A stretch of 64,000 nt of DNA from JADJPO01 sp963724535 (GCA_963724535.1 CAVRVD010000019.1:62001-126000); one strand, 5' to 3'. Shown: positions 7,844 to 17,377, counted from the stretch's first letter. Numbers and translations are program-made. The notes: a model not told the origin generated them from the sequence alone.

Positions 7844-7859
7844 ATACCCCCTAGGGTAT
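7844..7859. promoter_or_regulatory. CsoR/CstR-type operator 2
   Basis: ATACCCCCTAGGGTAT, the same half-site layout as operator 1 (14 of 16 positions identical). It lies 78 bp upstream of the cstB-like start, in promoter position, so the same repressor should control both genes. Confidence 0.75.
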
Positions 7860-7937
7860 CCATTGACGCGAGCGGAACCAGAGCCCGCGGGTCGAAGACG
7901 ACAGCTCGAGCCCATCAGAGAAGTCCCGGAGGACGAC

Positions 7938-9317
7938 ATGTACTTTGCCCAGCACTACCTCGACTGCCTCTCCCAGGCCTCCTACCTGATCGGGGACACC
8001 AGCACCGGACAGGCCGTCCTGGTCGACCCCCGTCGGGACATCACTGAGTACCTCGCAGACGCCGGCGAGCACGACCTGCAGATCGTCGGCGTGATCAACA
8101 CCCACTTCCACGCCGACTTCCTGGCCGGCCACCTCGAGGTGGCCAAGGCCACCGGCGCCTGGATCGGCTACGGGCGGGCCGCGGAGGCCGAGTACGAGAT
8201 CCGCCACCTGGCGGACGGCGAGCGGATCAGCCTCGGCGAGGTCGTCCTGGAGATCATGGAGACGCCCGGCCACACCCCGGAGTCGATCAGTGTGCTGGTG
8301 TACGAGAAGGCGGACGACGAGGTGCCCTACGGCGTGCTGACCGGCGATGCGCTGTTCATCGGCGACGTCGGTCGCCCGGACCTGTTGGCCTCGATCGGCG
8401 TCACCGCCGACGAGCTCGGCTCCATGCTCTACAACTCCATCCAGAAGAAGCTGATGGGCCTGGCGGACGAGGTCCGGGTCTTCCCCGCCCACGGCGCCGG
8501 CTCGGCCTGCGGCAAGAACCTGTCCACCGAGAAGCAGTCCACCATCGGCGAGCAGCGCATGTTCAACTACGCCTGCCAGCCCATGTCCGAGGAGCAGTTC
8601 GTCGCCCTGGTCACCGCCGGACAGCCGTCGGCGCCGGAGTACTTCGTCTACGACGCCATCCTCAACCGCAAGGAGCGCGACGTCCTCGACCACGAGCGCG
8701 AGGTACCGCCGATGGACGCCGCGGCGTTCCGCGCCGCGATGGCCGACGGAACCGTCGTCGTCGACGCCCGCGAGGTCACGGAGTTCGCCGCCGGGCACCT
8801 CGTCGGGGCACTGAACGTCCCCGCCGACGGCCGGTTCGCCGAGACCGCCGGCATGGTCCTGCAGCCCCACGACCCGATCGTCCTGGTCACCCCGGACGGT
8901 GCCGAGCAGGAGACTGCGGTCCGCCTGGCCCGGATCGGCTTCGACCACGTCCAGGGCTACCTGCTCGACCCGGACACCTCGCTGGTCGAGCTCGCCGATG
9001 TGGTCGAGCACGCCAGCCGCCTCACCCCGTTCCAGGTCGACGAGGTCACCGCCGGTGACGAGGCGCCGGTGCTGCTCGACGTCCGCAACCAGGGCGAGCT
9101 CGAGGTCGGCATGATGGGCGGCGCGGTGCACATCCCGTTGGCCGAGCTGAACCGCCGCCTCGACGAGGTGCCCACCGACCGGCCGATCGTCGCCTACTGC
9201 GCCGGCGGCTGGCGTTCGAGCGTGGCGGCCAGCCTGTTGCGCCGCCGTGGCTTCACCGATGTGTCCGACCTGCTCGGCGGGTACGCCGCCTGGGAGGCGA
9301 CGCGCGCCGCGGCGTAA
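7938..9317 (+). CDS. cstB: CstB-like persulfide dioxygenase-rhodanese fusion
   Basis: A 459-aa cytosolic protein. Residues 1-235 are a metallo-beta-lactamase-fold persulfide dioxygenase: THFHADFLAGH supplies His56 and His58, TPGHTPES His112 and LTGDALF Asp137 as iron ligands. Residues about 270-350 form a rhodanese-like domain without an active Cys, and residues about 370-459 form a second rhodanese with the catalytic loop YCAGGWRSS (Cys421). This three-part order matches Staphylococcus CstB, which oxidises low-molecular-weight persulfides to thiosulfate. ATG 7938 has GGAGG 7 bp upstream. The upstream CstR-type operator and neighbouring sqr remnant support a sulfide-detoxification role. Confidence 0.88.
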   Translation: MYFAQHYLDCLSQASYLIGDTSTGQAVLVDPRRDITEYLADAGEHDLQIVGVINTHFHADFLAGHLEVAKATGAWIGYGRAAEAEYEIRHLADGERISLGEVVLEIMETPGHTPESISVLVYEKADDEVPYGVLTGDALFIGDVGRPDLLASIGVTADELGSMLYNSIQKKLMGLADEVRVFPAHGAGSACGKNLSTEKQSTIGEQRMFNYACQPMSEEQFVALVTAGQPSAPEYFVYDAILNRKERDVLDHEREVPPMDAAAFRAAMADGTVVVDAREVTEFAAGHLVGALNVPADGRFAETAGMVLQPHDPIVLVTPDGAEQETAVRLARIGFDHVQGYLLDPDTSLVELADVVEHASRLTPFQVDEVTAGDEAPVLLDVRNQGELEVGMMGGAVHIPLAELNRRLDEVPTDRPIVAYCAGGWRSSVAASLLRRRGFTDVSDLLGGYAAWEATRAAA

Positions 9318-9491
9318 GCCGCGTGCCGTCTCCTCGTCACGTGGCGATGGTGCACCCCCGGTCGACCGGGACGGGCAGGCGGCACCTGGGTAGGGTTGAC
9401 TCGACCGGACGACCGGGACCCAGACACACCGGTCCACCGGCGGCGGCCGGGGGACGACCACAGACCGGTCGAGACAGGAGTCGGTGCCCCG

Positions 9492-10292
9492 GTGGGTTCG
9501 GTCAGGCGTGACAGTCGGCGCAGGGGCGCCGCCCGGCCACTGGACCGGGACAGCCCGATGCCGTTGTGGGCCCAGCTGCACGATGACCTGAGCCGGCGGC
9601 TGGCCCTCGGGGTCTTCGACGCGTCTTTCCCGGGCGAACTAGACCTGGTGGCGGAGTACGAGGTGTCCCGGCACACCGTCCGCGAAGCCCTGCGTCGGCT
9701 GCGCGAGCGGGGCGTGCTGGACACCACTCGCGGCCGGGCGACCCAGGTGCGCAAGCAGATCGAACAACCCCTGGGCACCCTGTACTCGCTGTTCCGCGAG
9801 GTGGAGACCCGCGGCATGCAACAGACCAGCGTGACCCTGGGCCAGGAGCTGACCGCCGACGCCGACGCCGCGGTCCTGCTGGGCCTGGCCGCCGACACCG
9901 TGCTCTTCCGGCTGGAGCGGTTGCGGCTGGCCGACGGCGAGCCCCTGGCCAGGGACCGGGTCTGGCTGCCGGGCACCCTGGCCGCCGGCCTCGTCGATGT
10001 CGACTTCAGCCACACCGCGCTCTACGACGAGCTCGCCGTCCGCGCCGGGGTCACCCTTACCGACGGCAGCGAGCAGATCAGCGCCACCGTCCCGGACGCC
10101 CCGGACCGGGAGCTGCTCGCCGTCCCGGACGGGGTGGCCTGCCTGCGCATCCAGCGGCTCGGACGGCGGGCCGGCACCGCCGTCGAGGTCCGGGACACCC
10201 TGGTGCGCGGCGACCGGTTCAGCCTGGTCACCGACTGGTCCAGCACCGGGTCCACGGTGGCCGCAGCCACTCGCGCCGCCGCAGCCCCCTAG
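9492..10292 (+). CDS. GntR-family transcriptional regulator (HutC/UTRA subfamily)
   Basis: A 266-aa regulator. The winged helix-turn-helix spans about residues 22-95 (PMPLWAQLHDDLSRRL, then EYEVSRHTVREALRRLRERG and a wing with TTRGRATQV). A C-terminal UTRA-type effector domain follows, with LGLAADTVLFRLERLRLADGEPLA and the terminal EVRDTLVRGDRFSLV. The start is uncertain: GTG 9492 has AGGAG 11 bp upstream; an internal ATG at 9555 would begin at the HTH itself. No target is evident. It could control the upstream persulfide gene or the downstream diguanylate cyclase, but no paired operator is visible. Confidence 0.85.
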   Translation: MGSVRRDSRRRGAARPLDRDSPMPLWAQLHDDLSRRLALGVFDASFPGELDLVAEYEVSRHTVREALRRLRERGVLDTTRGRATQVRKQIEQPLGTLYSLFREVETRGMQQTSVTLGQELTADADAAVLLGLAADTVLFRLERLRLADGEPLARDRVWLPGTLAAGLVDVDFSHTALYDELAVRAGVTLTDGSEQISATVPDAPDRELLAVPDGVACLRIQRLGRRAGTAVEVRDTLVRGDRFSLVTDWSSTGSTVAAATRAAAAP

Positions 10293-10409
10293 CCCCGCCG
10301 GCACCCGCGCCTGCGCCCTCGGGGCCCGGTCTGACCGAGGTCGGGCCTGTCCAGATGCCTGACCGGCCAGTATGGTCGTATCGAGTACGAGCGCGGTCTT
10401 CCGGGCCTT

Positions 10410-12143
10410 GTGACCTCATGGGCCCGGTTCGTCACCGGCACGCCGACTCGCGACCCGAGGAGCCCTAAGGATCGTGAGCACCATGCCCTGCACCCCGACG
10501 TGCGTTCACCACGACTGGTCGCCCCCGCCGATGCGGCCCTGGCCGCCGCGGTGATGTCGGCAACCCTCGGCGTGGACGCCACCACTCCCCACTACCTCCT
10601 GTCGGCTCCGGTGGACGGACGGCACGGCCGGGCGAGCGCGCTGGTTCGCGCCTACGAGCTGCTCGACCTGTCCCAGTCCCACCCACGCGATCACGAGGCA
10701 CGCGCCCGGCTCGAGGTCGCCCGGCGCCAACAGTGGTGGGACGTCGTCTTCCTCCTGCACTTCGCCCTGCTGGTGACCTCGGCCCGGGCGGAGGACCGCG
10801 CCGTCCACCTGACCGCTCTGGAGGACGCCGCCAGCCGATCCGGGGACGACGCCCTGGTCGCCAACCTGATCGCGGTGCTGGCCGCGGTGGAGACCGAACG
10901 GCCGCAGGAGCTGGCCAAGGCGGTGGCTCTGCTCGACGACCTCGGCGGGTCCGTGGTGCACCGCCCGTGTGCCTACGTCTCCTGCTTCGTCGCCTACCAC
11001 CAGCGCGGCCTGTGGGAGCTCGCCGAGGAGATGCTCGGCCGAGCGGAGGCGGCACTCCAGGAGCCCTGGCCGCCCGGGCTCGCCCCGGTGGCCACCCTGA
11101 CCTCGCGGGTGGTCACCCTGAACCGGTTCGAGGCCGTCGTGCCCAAGGTGTGCCTGCTCCTGGAGGTCGGTGACCGGGACGGTGCCCGGCAGGCGGCAGC
11201 CGCCGCTGCGCGGGTGGGGGCGACGCAGTCGCTGCCGGCGGCCTGGCAGCTTGAGCTCGCCGCGGTCGATTACCTGCTCAGCGCGGTCGCCGGCGATCGG
11301 GAGTCGCGGCCGGCGCACGACCTGCTGGCCCGGCTCGACCCGGTCCGCCGTCAGTACTACCGGGCGATGGTGATCCTCGGTCAGTCCCTGCGTCACCTCG
11401 ATGCCGGCGAGCGGGGCACGGCGGCGGCACTGGCCGAGACCGCCCAGCTGCACATCGACGGCGGGCTCGAGCCGGTGCTCACCCCGCTGGCTCTCTACCT
11501 CGCTGCTCAGGCGGACGGGGTCGGGTCGGGCTGGCAGCGCTACGCCGAACACCAGGCCCACCAACGGTGGGCTGCCCGGGAGCAGGTGCTGACCGCGGCC
11601 AGGGCCCAGATCGCGGTCGAGCACGCGGCCCTGGACTCCGATCGGTCCCACCGCCGGGCCTACCTGGACGAGCTGACCGGGTTGGCCAACCGGCACGCCT
11701 ACATCCGGCACCTGACCCGGCTGCGCCAGGGTCGCGGCGCCGAGACGGTGGCGGTGCTCATGGTGGACATCGACCACTTCAAGTCAGTCAACGACGACTA
11801 CGGCCACGCGGTCGGCGACGACGTGCTGCGCCGGCTCGGAGCGATGCTGCTGGACCTGACCCGGGCCACAGACATGGCCGTCCGGTTGGGAGGGGACGAG
11901 TTCCTGCTGCTGCTGGCCGGCCGCAGCCCGGCCGACGTGGTGGAGCGGAGCGAGCACCTGGTTCGTCAGGTGCGGGAGAGCAACTGGTCCCGGCTCGGAG
12001 CCGGGCTCGCGGTCACCGTCAGCGCCGGCCTGGCGATCGGGTCGACCCAGGACATCAACGCCCTTCTCGACGAGGCCGACCGGCACCTGTACGCGGCGAA
12101 GACCGGCGGGCGGGCCCGGTTGGTGCACGACAGCGCCGCCTGA
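10410..12143 (+). CDS. Diguanylate cyclase (GGDEF) with helical N-terminal sensor
   Basis: A 577-aa soluble protein. Residues about 40-390 are Ala/Leu-rich helices resembling degenerate TPR/SNAP repeats, a presumed sensing or protein-binding module. The GGDEF domain occupies about 410-577: DELTGLANRHAY, VDIDHFKSVNDDYGHAVGDDVL and the intact active-site loop GGDEF at 494-498. An inhibitory-site motif RATD lies exactly five residues before it, so product feedback by c-di-GMP is expected. The first codon is uncertain: GTG 10410 gives the longest frame, but no clear Shine-Dalgarno site precedes it. Confidence 0.88.
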   Translation: MTSWARFVTGTPTRDPRSPKDREHHALHPDVRSPRLVAPADAALAAAVMSATLGVDATTPHYLLSAPVDGRHGRASALVRAYELLDLSQSHPRDHEARARLEVARRQQWWDVVFLLHFALLVTSARAEDRAVHLTALEDAASRSGDDALVANLIAVLAAVETERPQELAKAVALLDDLGGSVVHRPCAYVSCFVAYHQRGLWELAEEMLGRAEAALQEPWPPGLAPVATLTSRVVTLNRFEAVVPKVCLLLEVGDRDGARQAAAAAARVGATQSLPAAWQLELAAVDYLLSAVAGDRESRPAHDLLARLDPVRRQYYRAMVILGQSLRHLDAGERGTAAALAETAQLHIDGGLEPVLTPLALYLAAQADGVGSGWQRYAEHQAHQRWAAREQVLTAARAQIAVEHAALDSDRSHRRAYLDELTGLANRHAYIRHLTRLRQGRGAETVAVLMVDIDHFKSVNDDYGHAVGDDVLRRLGAMLLDLTRATDMAVRLGGDEFLLLLAGRSPADVVERSEHLVRQVRESNWSRLGAGLAVTVSAGLAIGSTQDINALLDEADRHLYAAKTGGRARLVHDSAA

Positions 12144-12213
12144 GGGCGACGAGCACCGACCGCCGCCCCTCGCGGCGCACCGGTCGAGGGCTCGACGGTC
12201 GTACGGTTGCCGG

Positions 12214-13359
12214 ATGAGCGTCGAGAGAGAGCTGCCCAGCGATGAGGCCCGCGACCTGCTGGACATGGTCCGCCAGGTGGGCGACGCCGAGCTGGCCCCC
12301 CGCTGCGACGACGACGAGCGGGCCGAGCGTTTCCCCCGGGAGGTGTTCGGCCGGCTCGGTGAGCTCGGGCTGCTCGGGCTGGCCTTCCCGCTGGAGCACG
12401 GCGGCGGCGGGCAGCCCTACGCGGTCTACCTGCAGGTGGTCGAGGAGCTCGCGATGCGCTGGACCAGCGTCGCCCTCGGCGTCAGCGTGCATACCCTCAG
12501 CGCCTTCCCGGTGCTGCAGTTCGGCTCCTCCGTACAGCGCCAGGAGCTGGCCGAGCGGATGGCGGAGGGCACGTGGCTCGGCGCCTACTGCCTGTCCGAG
12601 GCCCAAGCCGGCTCCGACCCCGCGGCCGTCGCCGCCCGGGCCCGCCGGGACGGCCAGGGCTGGGTGGCCGACGGCGCCAAGACCTGGGTCACGCACGGCG
12701 GCCACGCCGACTACTACACGACCTTCCTGCGCACCTCCGACGACGCCGGCCGAGGCCTGTCCTGCTTCCACATCCCCTCGGGGGCACCGGGTCTGAGCTT
12801 CTCCCCACCCGAACAGAAGATGGGGCTGACCGCCTCGCACACCGCGACTGCCAACCTGGACGGCGCGTGGCTCGCCGAGCATGCCCTGATCGGCGAGGTG
12901 GGACAGGGTCTGCCGATCGCGCTCGCCGCACTCGACTCCGGTCGGCTCGGGGTGAGCGCCGTGGCGGTCGGTCTGGCCCAGTGCGCTCTCGAGCACGCCG
13001 TGGCCTATGCCAAGGAGCGAGAGACTTTCGGCCGCAAGGTGATCGACCATCAGGGCCTGGGCTTCCTGCTCGCCGACATGGCCGCAGCCGTGGAGTCGGC
13101 CCGGGCCACCTACCTGCACGCGGCCCGGCTCAAGGACGCCGGCCGGCCCTTCGCCCGGCAGGCGTCGGTGGCCAAGCTGGTCGCCACCGACGCCGCGATG
13201 AGGGTGACCACGGATGCCGTCCAGGTCTTCGGCGGCGCCGGGTACACCCGCGACTTCCCGGTCGAGCGGCTGATGCGCGAGGCCAAGGTGATGCAGATCT
13301 TCGAGGGCACCAACCAGATCCAGCGGATGGTCATCGCCCGGCACCTGGCCCGCAGCTGA
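12214..13359 (+). CDS. Acyl-CoA dehydrogenase
   Basis: A 381-aa flavoprotein of the short/medium-chain acyl-CoA dehydrogenase family, near the usual length. Landmarks: ELGLLGLAFPLEHGGGG, the FAD-binding YCLSEAQAGSDPAAV, KTWVTHGG, GRLGVSAVAVGLAQCALEHAVAYAKERETFG and the C-terminal QVFGGAGYTRDFPVERLMREAK. The catalytic base is Glu364 in IFEGTNQIQR. It oxidises an acyl-CoA thioester, passing electrons to ETF; chain length is not predictable. No ETF or enoyl-CoA hydratase genes are adjacent, so it is probably monocistronic. It converges on the following hydrolase gene across a 28-bp gap. Confidence 0.93.
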   Translation: MSVERELPSDEARDLLDMVRQVGDAELAPRCDDDERAERFPREVFGRLGELGLLGLAFPLEHGGGGQPYAVYLQVVEELAMRWTSVALGVSVHTLSAFPVLQFGSSVQRQELAERMAEGTWLGAYCLSEAQAGSDPAAVAARARRDGQGWVADGAKTWVTHGGHADYYTTFLRTSDDAGRGLSCFHIPSGAPGLSFSPPEQKMGLTASHTATANLDGAWLAEHALIGEVGQGLPIALAALDSGRLGVSAVAVGLAQCALEHAVAYAKERETFGRKVIDHQGLGFLLADMAAAVESARATYLHAARLKDAGRPFARQASVAKLVATDAAMRVTTDAVQVFGGAGYTRDFPVERLMREAKVMQIFEGTNQIQRMVIARHLARS

Positions 13360-13380
13360 GTCGTGACCACCGACCGGTCC

Positions 13381-13399
13381 CGCGGCCTCAACGGCCGCG
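13381..13399. terminator. Hairpin between convergent genes
   Basis: CGCGGCC, loop TCAAC, GGCCGCG: a perfect 7-bp stem that overlaps the stop codon of the minus-strand hydrolase and lies 22 bp past the acyl-CoA dehydrogenase stop. It could end both transcripts; no T-run is present. Confidence 0.4.
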
Positions 13400-14890
13400 C
13401 CGGCCGGCGCGCAGGCCGTGCCAGACCTGGCGGACGGCGAGTCCGCCCAGCAGGGTCGCACCGGCACCGGTGGCCACGCCGGAACCGAAGATCACCCCGG
13501 CCGACCGGCCCAGGGTGAAGCCCGGCGCCGGCCGCCGTCCGCGCACCAGGTGCAGATCGGCCAGCTCGACCCGCGGCCCGCTTGCGGCGCCGCCGGTGGC
13601 GCCGCTGACCCGCAGCGTGACCAGGTGTTCCCCGGGCCGGCCGTCGGCCAGCAGCAGGTACCGCCCGCAGCGCGGCACCCGCTGACCGGCGGCGGCGACG
13701 AAGGCCGGCGCGCCGTCCAGGTCGATCTCGATCAGCTCCGATCCGGTGCAGCCGTGCACCCGCAGGTCGAACTCGACCAGCTCGTCGCCGGGCTCGGTGG
13801 TGACCAGCTGAGCCGCGGCGCCGTCCCCGCTCACCCGTAGCGCCACCTCCGGGACCGGACGTCGGCGCGGCCTGGGCCGCTGCCGTGGGCGCCGGCGCTC
13901 CGCCAACGGGTTCGGCCGGTCCGCGACGAGGTCGGCGAGCCGGTCGCTGGCTCGGACGGCGACCTGCTCAGCGAACCGGGTGAGCGGGTCGCCGACGTGC
14001 CGGGTCAGCCGCATCGGCCGCTGCGGCAGCGCCGAGTAGTACCAGGAGTGCAGTCCGGTCGGGTCGGCACCGGCCAGGGGCGACCACCCGTAGCCGACGC
14101 CCTGGTCGCGCTCCCGCACCGAGCGGGCATACCACTGCACCGGGTAGAGGTGGGCGGCGTTGATCGCCCGGACCGGGTCACGGGACAGTGTCAACGGCGC
14201 GGTGAGCTGGACGTCGACGACCTCGGACAGGCCGCTTCGACGGTGGTAGGGCCGGCCGAACGCCGAGGCGTAGGAGTCGACGAAGGTCTGGTGCGGCGCC
14301 CGGCCGGGACGCAGCCGGGGCAGCACCGCGGCGATCAGGTCGCTGGCGCCGCCGGCCCGGCTGATCGGGTCCTCCGGGGCGTCGAGCAGGGTGAGCTGGT
14401 CCGGACGGCGGGCCAGCCCGGTCGCGGCGTGGGCGACCACCGCACTGCCGTGGCTGTGGCCGATCAGGTGCAGCCGCGCCCGGCGACCGCCCAGCGCCTG
14501 GTGCAGGGCCAGGGCGAGCCGGCGGCCGTTGACCTGGGTGGCCTGCCGGGACCGGAACGCCTGGAACACGTCCGCCTCGGTCGCCGACTCGTCCAGCCAG
14601 GAGTACCACAGCACCACATGGTCGGTCCCCAGCCGGGCCAGGGCGTCCAGCAGGTCGGTGTAGTCCTCGATCAGGGCCCGTCCGGTGACATCCACCAGGC
14701 GCGGGTCCCACGCCGGCAGCGCGGGCACCTGGTCGGCGGTGGCCAGCAGCCGTTCCCGCAGCAAGTAGCCCGGTTGCCAGCCGTGGACGAAGACGTGGAC
14801 CACCGGCACCCCGAGCTCACCCGGACCCACCGGATGGAACCCCGTGTGGTCGTAGCGCGCCAGCCGGCTCAGCGGGTGGTCGGGGGGCAT
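13388..14890 (-). CDS. Alpha/beta-hydrolase (lipase-like) with C-terminal membrane segment
   Basis: A 500-aa protein. The N-terminal 300 residues form an alpha/beta-hydrolase: oxyanion region VHVFVHGWQPG, a DHVVLWYSW strand and the nucleophile elbow HLIGHSHGSA with Ser146. Residues about 320-440 are an Arg/Pro-rich linker followed by a beta-rich domain with VTLRVSG repeats. The C-terminus carries a glycine-rich hydrophobic stretch (SAGVIFGSGVATGAGATLLGG) that could anchor it, ending in a basic tail. No signal peptide is evident at the N-terminus. The substrate is unknown. The GHSHG elbow occurs in lipases and PE/PPE-associated esterases. Confidence 0.7.
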   Translation of the reverse strand: MPPDHPLSRLARYDHTGFHPVGPGELGVPVVHVFVHGWQPGYLLRERLLATADQVPALPAWDPRLVDVTGRALIEDYTDLLDALARLGTDHVVLWYSWLDESATEADVFQAFRSRQATQVNGRRLALALHQALGGRRARLHLIGHSHGSAVVAHAATGLARRPDQLTLLDAPEDPISRAGGASDLIAAVLPRLRPGRAPHQTFVDSYASAFGRPYHRRSGLSEVVDVQLTAPLTLSRDPVRAINAAHLYPVQWYARSVRERDQGVGYGWSPLAGADPTGLHSWYYSALPQRPMRLTRHVGDPLTRFAEQVAVRASDRLADLVADRPNPLAERRRPRQRPRPRRRPVPEVALRVSGDGAAAQLVTTEPGDELVEFDLRVHGCTGSELIEIDLDGAPAFVAAAGQRVPRCGRYLLLADGRPGEHLVTLRVSGATGGAASGPRVELADLHLVRGRRPAPGFTLGRSAGVIFGSGVATGAGATLLGGLAVRQVWHGLRAGRRGR

Positions 14891-15019
14891 CGGGTCAGCA
14901 TCTCAGGGTGAGGTGTCGCCGAGCACGGCGAGGAGGATTCGAACGCGAGGCGGGAAAGGCGTAGGGTCCTGCATGGCCCAGCACGTGCGTCCTGTCCGCT
15001 CGCCCGAAGGGCCGTTGCT

Positions 15020-17356
15020 GTGGTCACCCGATGGGGTCGGTTCCACCGTTGGTGGCCGCGCTGGGCCGCGTCTGCCCGACCAGGGGCCCGCGAATCTGTC
15101 GTGCTCACTCTGGTGGCGCTGTGCGTGGCGGTGGCCCTGACCGCCGCAGAAGCAGCCGCCGTCGCCGCCGCCGTAGCCGCCGTCCTGGCGCTGATTGCGC
15201 TGCTGCTCGCCGCCGGACAACGGGCCCGGGGCCATCGGAGCGGCTGGCTGTGGTTGGCAGCCGCGGTGTCGACGTGGCTGGTGGGCGTCGCCGAGGCCCG
15301 GATGCAGGTCGCCGCATCCCTCCTGACACTGCCCGCCCTGCTGCTGGTGGTCGCCACCCTGGCCACGATCGGGGTGTCCCGGGTCGGTCGGGGCGATGTG
15401 GCCCGCCTGCACGACGTGCTCGACGGGGTGATCCTCGCCCTCGGCACGCTGGCGATCGGCACCACGCTGCCGCCCGGCTGGATCCCGTCTGCCCTCGACC
15501 TGACCGGAACGGCGCTGCTGCAGACGACGACCCTGGTCGCACACGTCGTCCTCCTGGTGATCGCGGCCCTGACCGCCGTCCGGATCGGCTCCGGCAGCGT
15601 GCCGCAGCGCCTGGTCTGCGCCGGGGCCGCAGTGCTCGCCGTCACCGGCGCGGCGCAGATCCTGGTCGGCACCACCGACCCCGATGCCCGCGGCGTGCTG
15701 CCGCTGACCGCAACGACGGCCTTCCTCCTGCTCGCCGGTGGGGCGGCGGCCGCCACCGCGCGGGCTGCGGCTCCGCAGCGCGAGGAGGCCGTCGGGGACC
15801 CGCCCCTGCTCTGGGACACCCTCTCGGTGCTGCCGTACGTACCGCTGGTCGCGGCCCTGGTCTCCGGGGTGCTGCAGTGGCAGCGGGGCGCCGCGCTGGC
15901 CTCGCCCACGATCGTCCTGCTGATCGCTGCCTCGACGCTGACGGTGGCCCGCCAGTACCTGACCCAGCGGGACAACCGTCGCCTGCTCGCCGAGGTCCGG
16001 GCCGGACGCAGCGACCTGCACCGGCAGTCCCAGCAGGACCAGGTGACCGGGTTGGGCAGCCGCTCCATGTTCACCGCCTCGCTGGGCGCCGCGCTGGACC
16101 GCCGGGAGCAGACCCGGCGTCCGCTGGCCGTCCTGCTCTGCGACGTCGACGGGTTCACCAGCCTCAACGACGGGCTGGGCCAGGCGTTCGGTGACCGGGT
16201 GCTCACCGAGGTGGGCGACCGGATCCGGGAAGCGGCCTGCCCCCAGCACGTCGTCGCACGCCTCGGCGGTGACGAGTTCGCGGTGCTCATCGAGGATCTC
16301 GACCCCGCCGAGGGAGCTCGATGGGTTGAGGGGGTGGCCGAACAGGTGCAGGAGCGGGTGGCCGGGACCGTGGTGATCGACGGGGTGCAGGTGAGCCTGG
16401 CGGTGGCCCTGGGCCTGGTCGTGGTCGCTCCCGAGCACCCGGTCGGCGGCGCCGACGAGGTGCTCGGCCGGGCGGACGTCGCGATGCGCACCGCGCAGGG
16501 AGCCCCGGCGCGGCGTCCGGTGGTGCACCACGACGGGCTGAGTCTGCCCGGCGCCCGGGACTGGCAGCTGCGACCGGCCCTCGAACGGGACCTGCGCTCG
16601 GGTGCGGTCACCGCGCACTTCCAGCCGATGGTGGAGCTGACCACCGGCCGGGTCCGGGTCTTCGAGGCCCTGGCCCGGTGGGACCGGGGCGGGGAGCTGG
16701 TCGGTCCGGGTGTCTTCCTTCCGGTCGCCGCCCGGGCCGGGCTGATGCCGACGCTGGTCGAGCAGATGATGCGGGAGGCCGCGAACCAGGTGGTGGCCTG
16801 GCGACGGCTTCCTGGACGGCGCGGTCTGCGGGTCGCGGTGAACGTCTCGCCCGGCCAGATCATGGACCCGTCGTTCCCCGACCTGGTCGACCGGGTGCTG
16901 CGCGAGGTCGGCCTGCCCCCTCAGGGCCTGATCCTGGAGATCACCGAGGAGTCCCTGTTCGACGACCTGGACGCCGCGGCCCGGGTGATCTACTCGCTGC
17001 GTCGGCTCGGGGTGACGGTGTGGTTGGACGACTTCGGCGCCGGGTACTCCTCGCTGGCCCTGCTGCACCGGCTGCCGCTGCAGGCGATCAAGCTCGACCA
17101 GGCGCTGGTACAGCGGGTGGACACCGACGCGGGCCTGCACCGGCTGGTCTCGGCGCTCGTCGGCCTCAGCGGTGACCTCGGACTGGAGGTGATCGCCGAG
17201 GGGATCCAGCGGCGGTCCCAGGCGGAGATGCTGGCCTCGCTGGGGTGCGTCCTGGGGCAGGGGTTCCTGTTCTCCCCGCCCGGCCCGGCCGCGGCCGCTG
17301 AGGCGCTGCTGCGCCGTCCGTTCGGGTACGCCGGCGCAGCCGGCAAGGCCGGGTAG
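15020..17356 (+). CDS. Membrane GGDEF-EAL c-di-GMP turnover protein
   Basis: A 778-aa protein. Residues about 25-320 contain roughly eight hydrophobic helices, an integral-membrane sensor. GGDEF follows (about 335-490) with RLGGDEFAVL intact, but without the RxxD inhibitory motif five residues before it. The EAL domain (about 520-765) keeps its catalytic set: FEALARW, VAVNVSPGQI, LEITEESLF, WLDDFGAGYSSL, IKLDQALV and VIAEGI. Both synthase and phosphodiesterase activities are therefore possible. The start is the GTG at 15020, with no strong RBS. It is the only gene in the window with an EAL domain and so the only visible candidate for c-di-GMP degradation. Confidence 0.9.
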   Translation: MVTRWGRFHRWWPRWAASARPGARESVVLTLVALCVAVALTAAEAAAVAAAVAAVLALIALLLAAGQRARGHRSGWLWLAAAVSTWLVGVAEARMQVAASLLTLPALLLVVATLATIGVSRVGRGDVARLHDVLDGVILALGTLAIGTTLPPGWIPSALDLTGTALLQTTTLVAHVVLLVIAALTAVRIGSGSVPQRLVCAGAAVLAVTGAAQILVGTTDPDARGVLPLTATTAFLLLAGGAAAATARAAAPQREEAVGDPPLLWDTLSVLPYVPLVAALVSGVLQWQRGAALASPTIVLLIAASTLTVARQYLTQRDNRRLLAEVRAGRSDLHRQSQQDQVTGLGSRSMFTASLGAALDRREQTRRPLAVLLCDVDGFTSLNDGLGQAFGDRVLTEVGDRIREAACPQHVVARLGGDEFAVLIEDLDPAEGARWVEGVAEQVQERVAGTVVIDGVQVSLAVALGLVVVAPEHPVGGADEVLGRADVAMRTAQGAPARRPVVHHDGLSLPGARDWQLRPALERDLRSGAVTAHFQPMVELTTGRVRVFEALARWDRGGELVGPGVFLPVAARAGLMPTLVEQMMREAANQVVAWRRLPGRRGLRVAVNVSPGQIMDPSFPDLVDRVLREVGLPPQGLILEITEESLFDDLDAAARVIYSLRRLGVTVWLDDFGAGYSSLALLHRLPLQAIKLDQALVQRVDTDAGLHRLVSALVGLSGDLGLEVIAEGIQRRSQAEMLASLGCVLGQGFLFSPPGPAAAAEALLRRPFGYAGAAGKAG

Positions 17357-17362
17357 CGCAGC

Positions 17363-17377
17363 GGAGCGCCCCGCTCC
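17363..17377. terminator. Short hairpin between convergent genes
   Basis: GGAGCG, loop CCC, CGCTCC: a 6-bp stem directly after the GGDEF-EAL stop and before the stop of the minus-strand sugar dehydrogenase. The 21-bp gap makes a shared terminator plausible. Confidence 0.35.

Noticed and set aside
14925..14950. tRNA T-arm-like string GGATTCGAAC
   Set aside because: No acceptor, D- or anticodon arms surround it.
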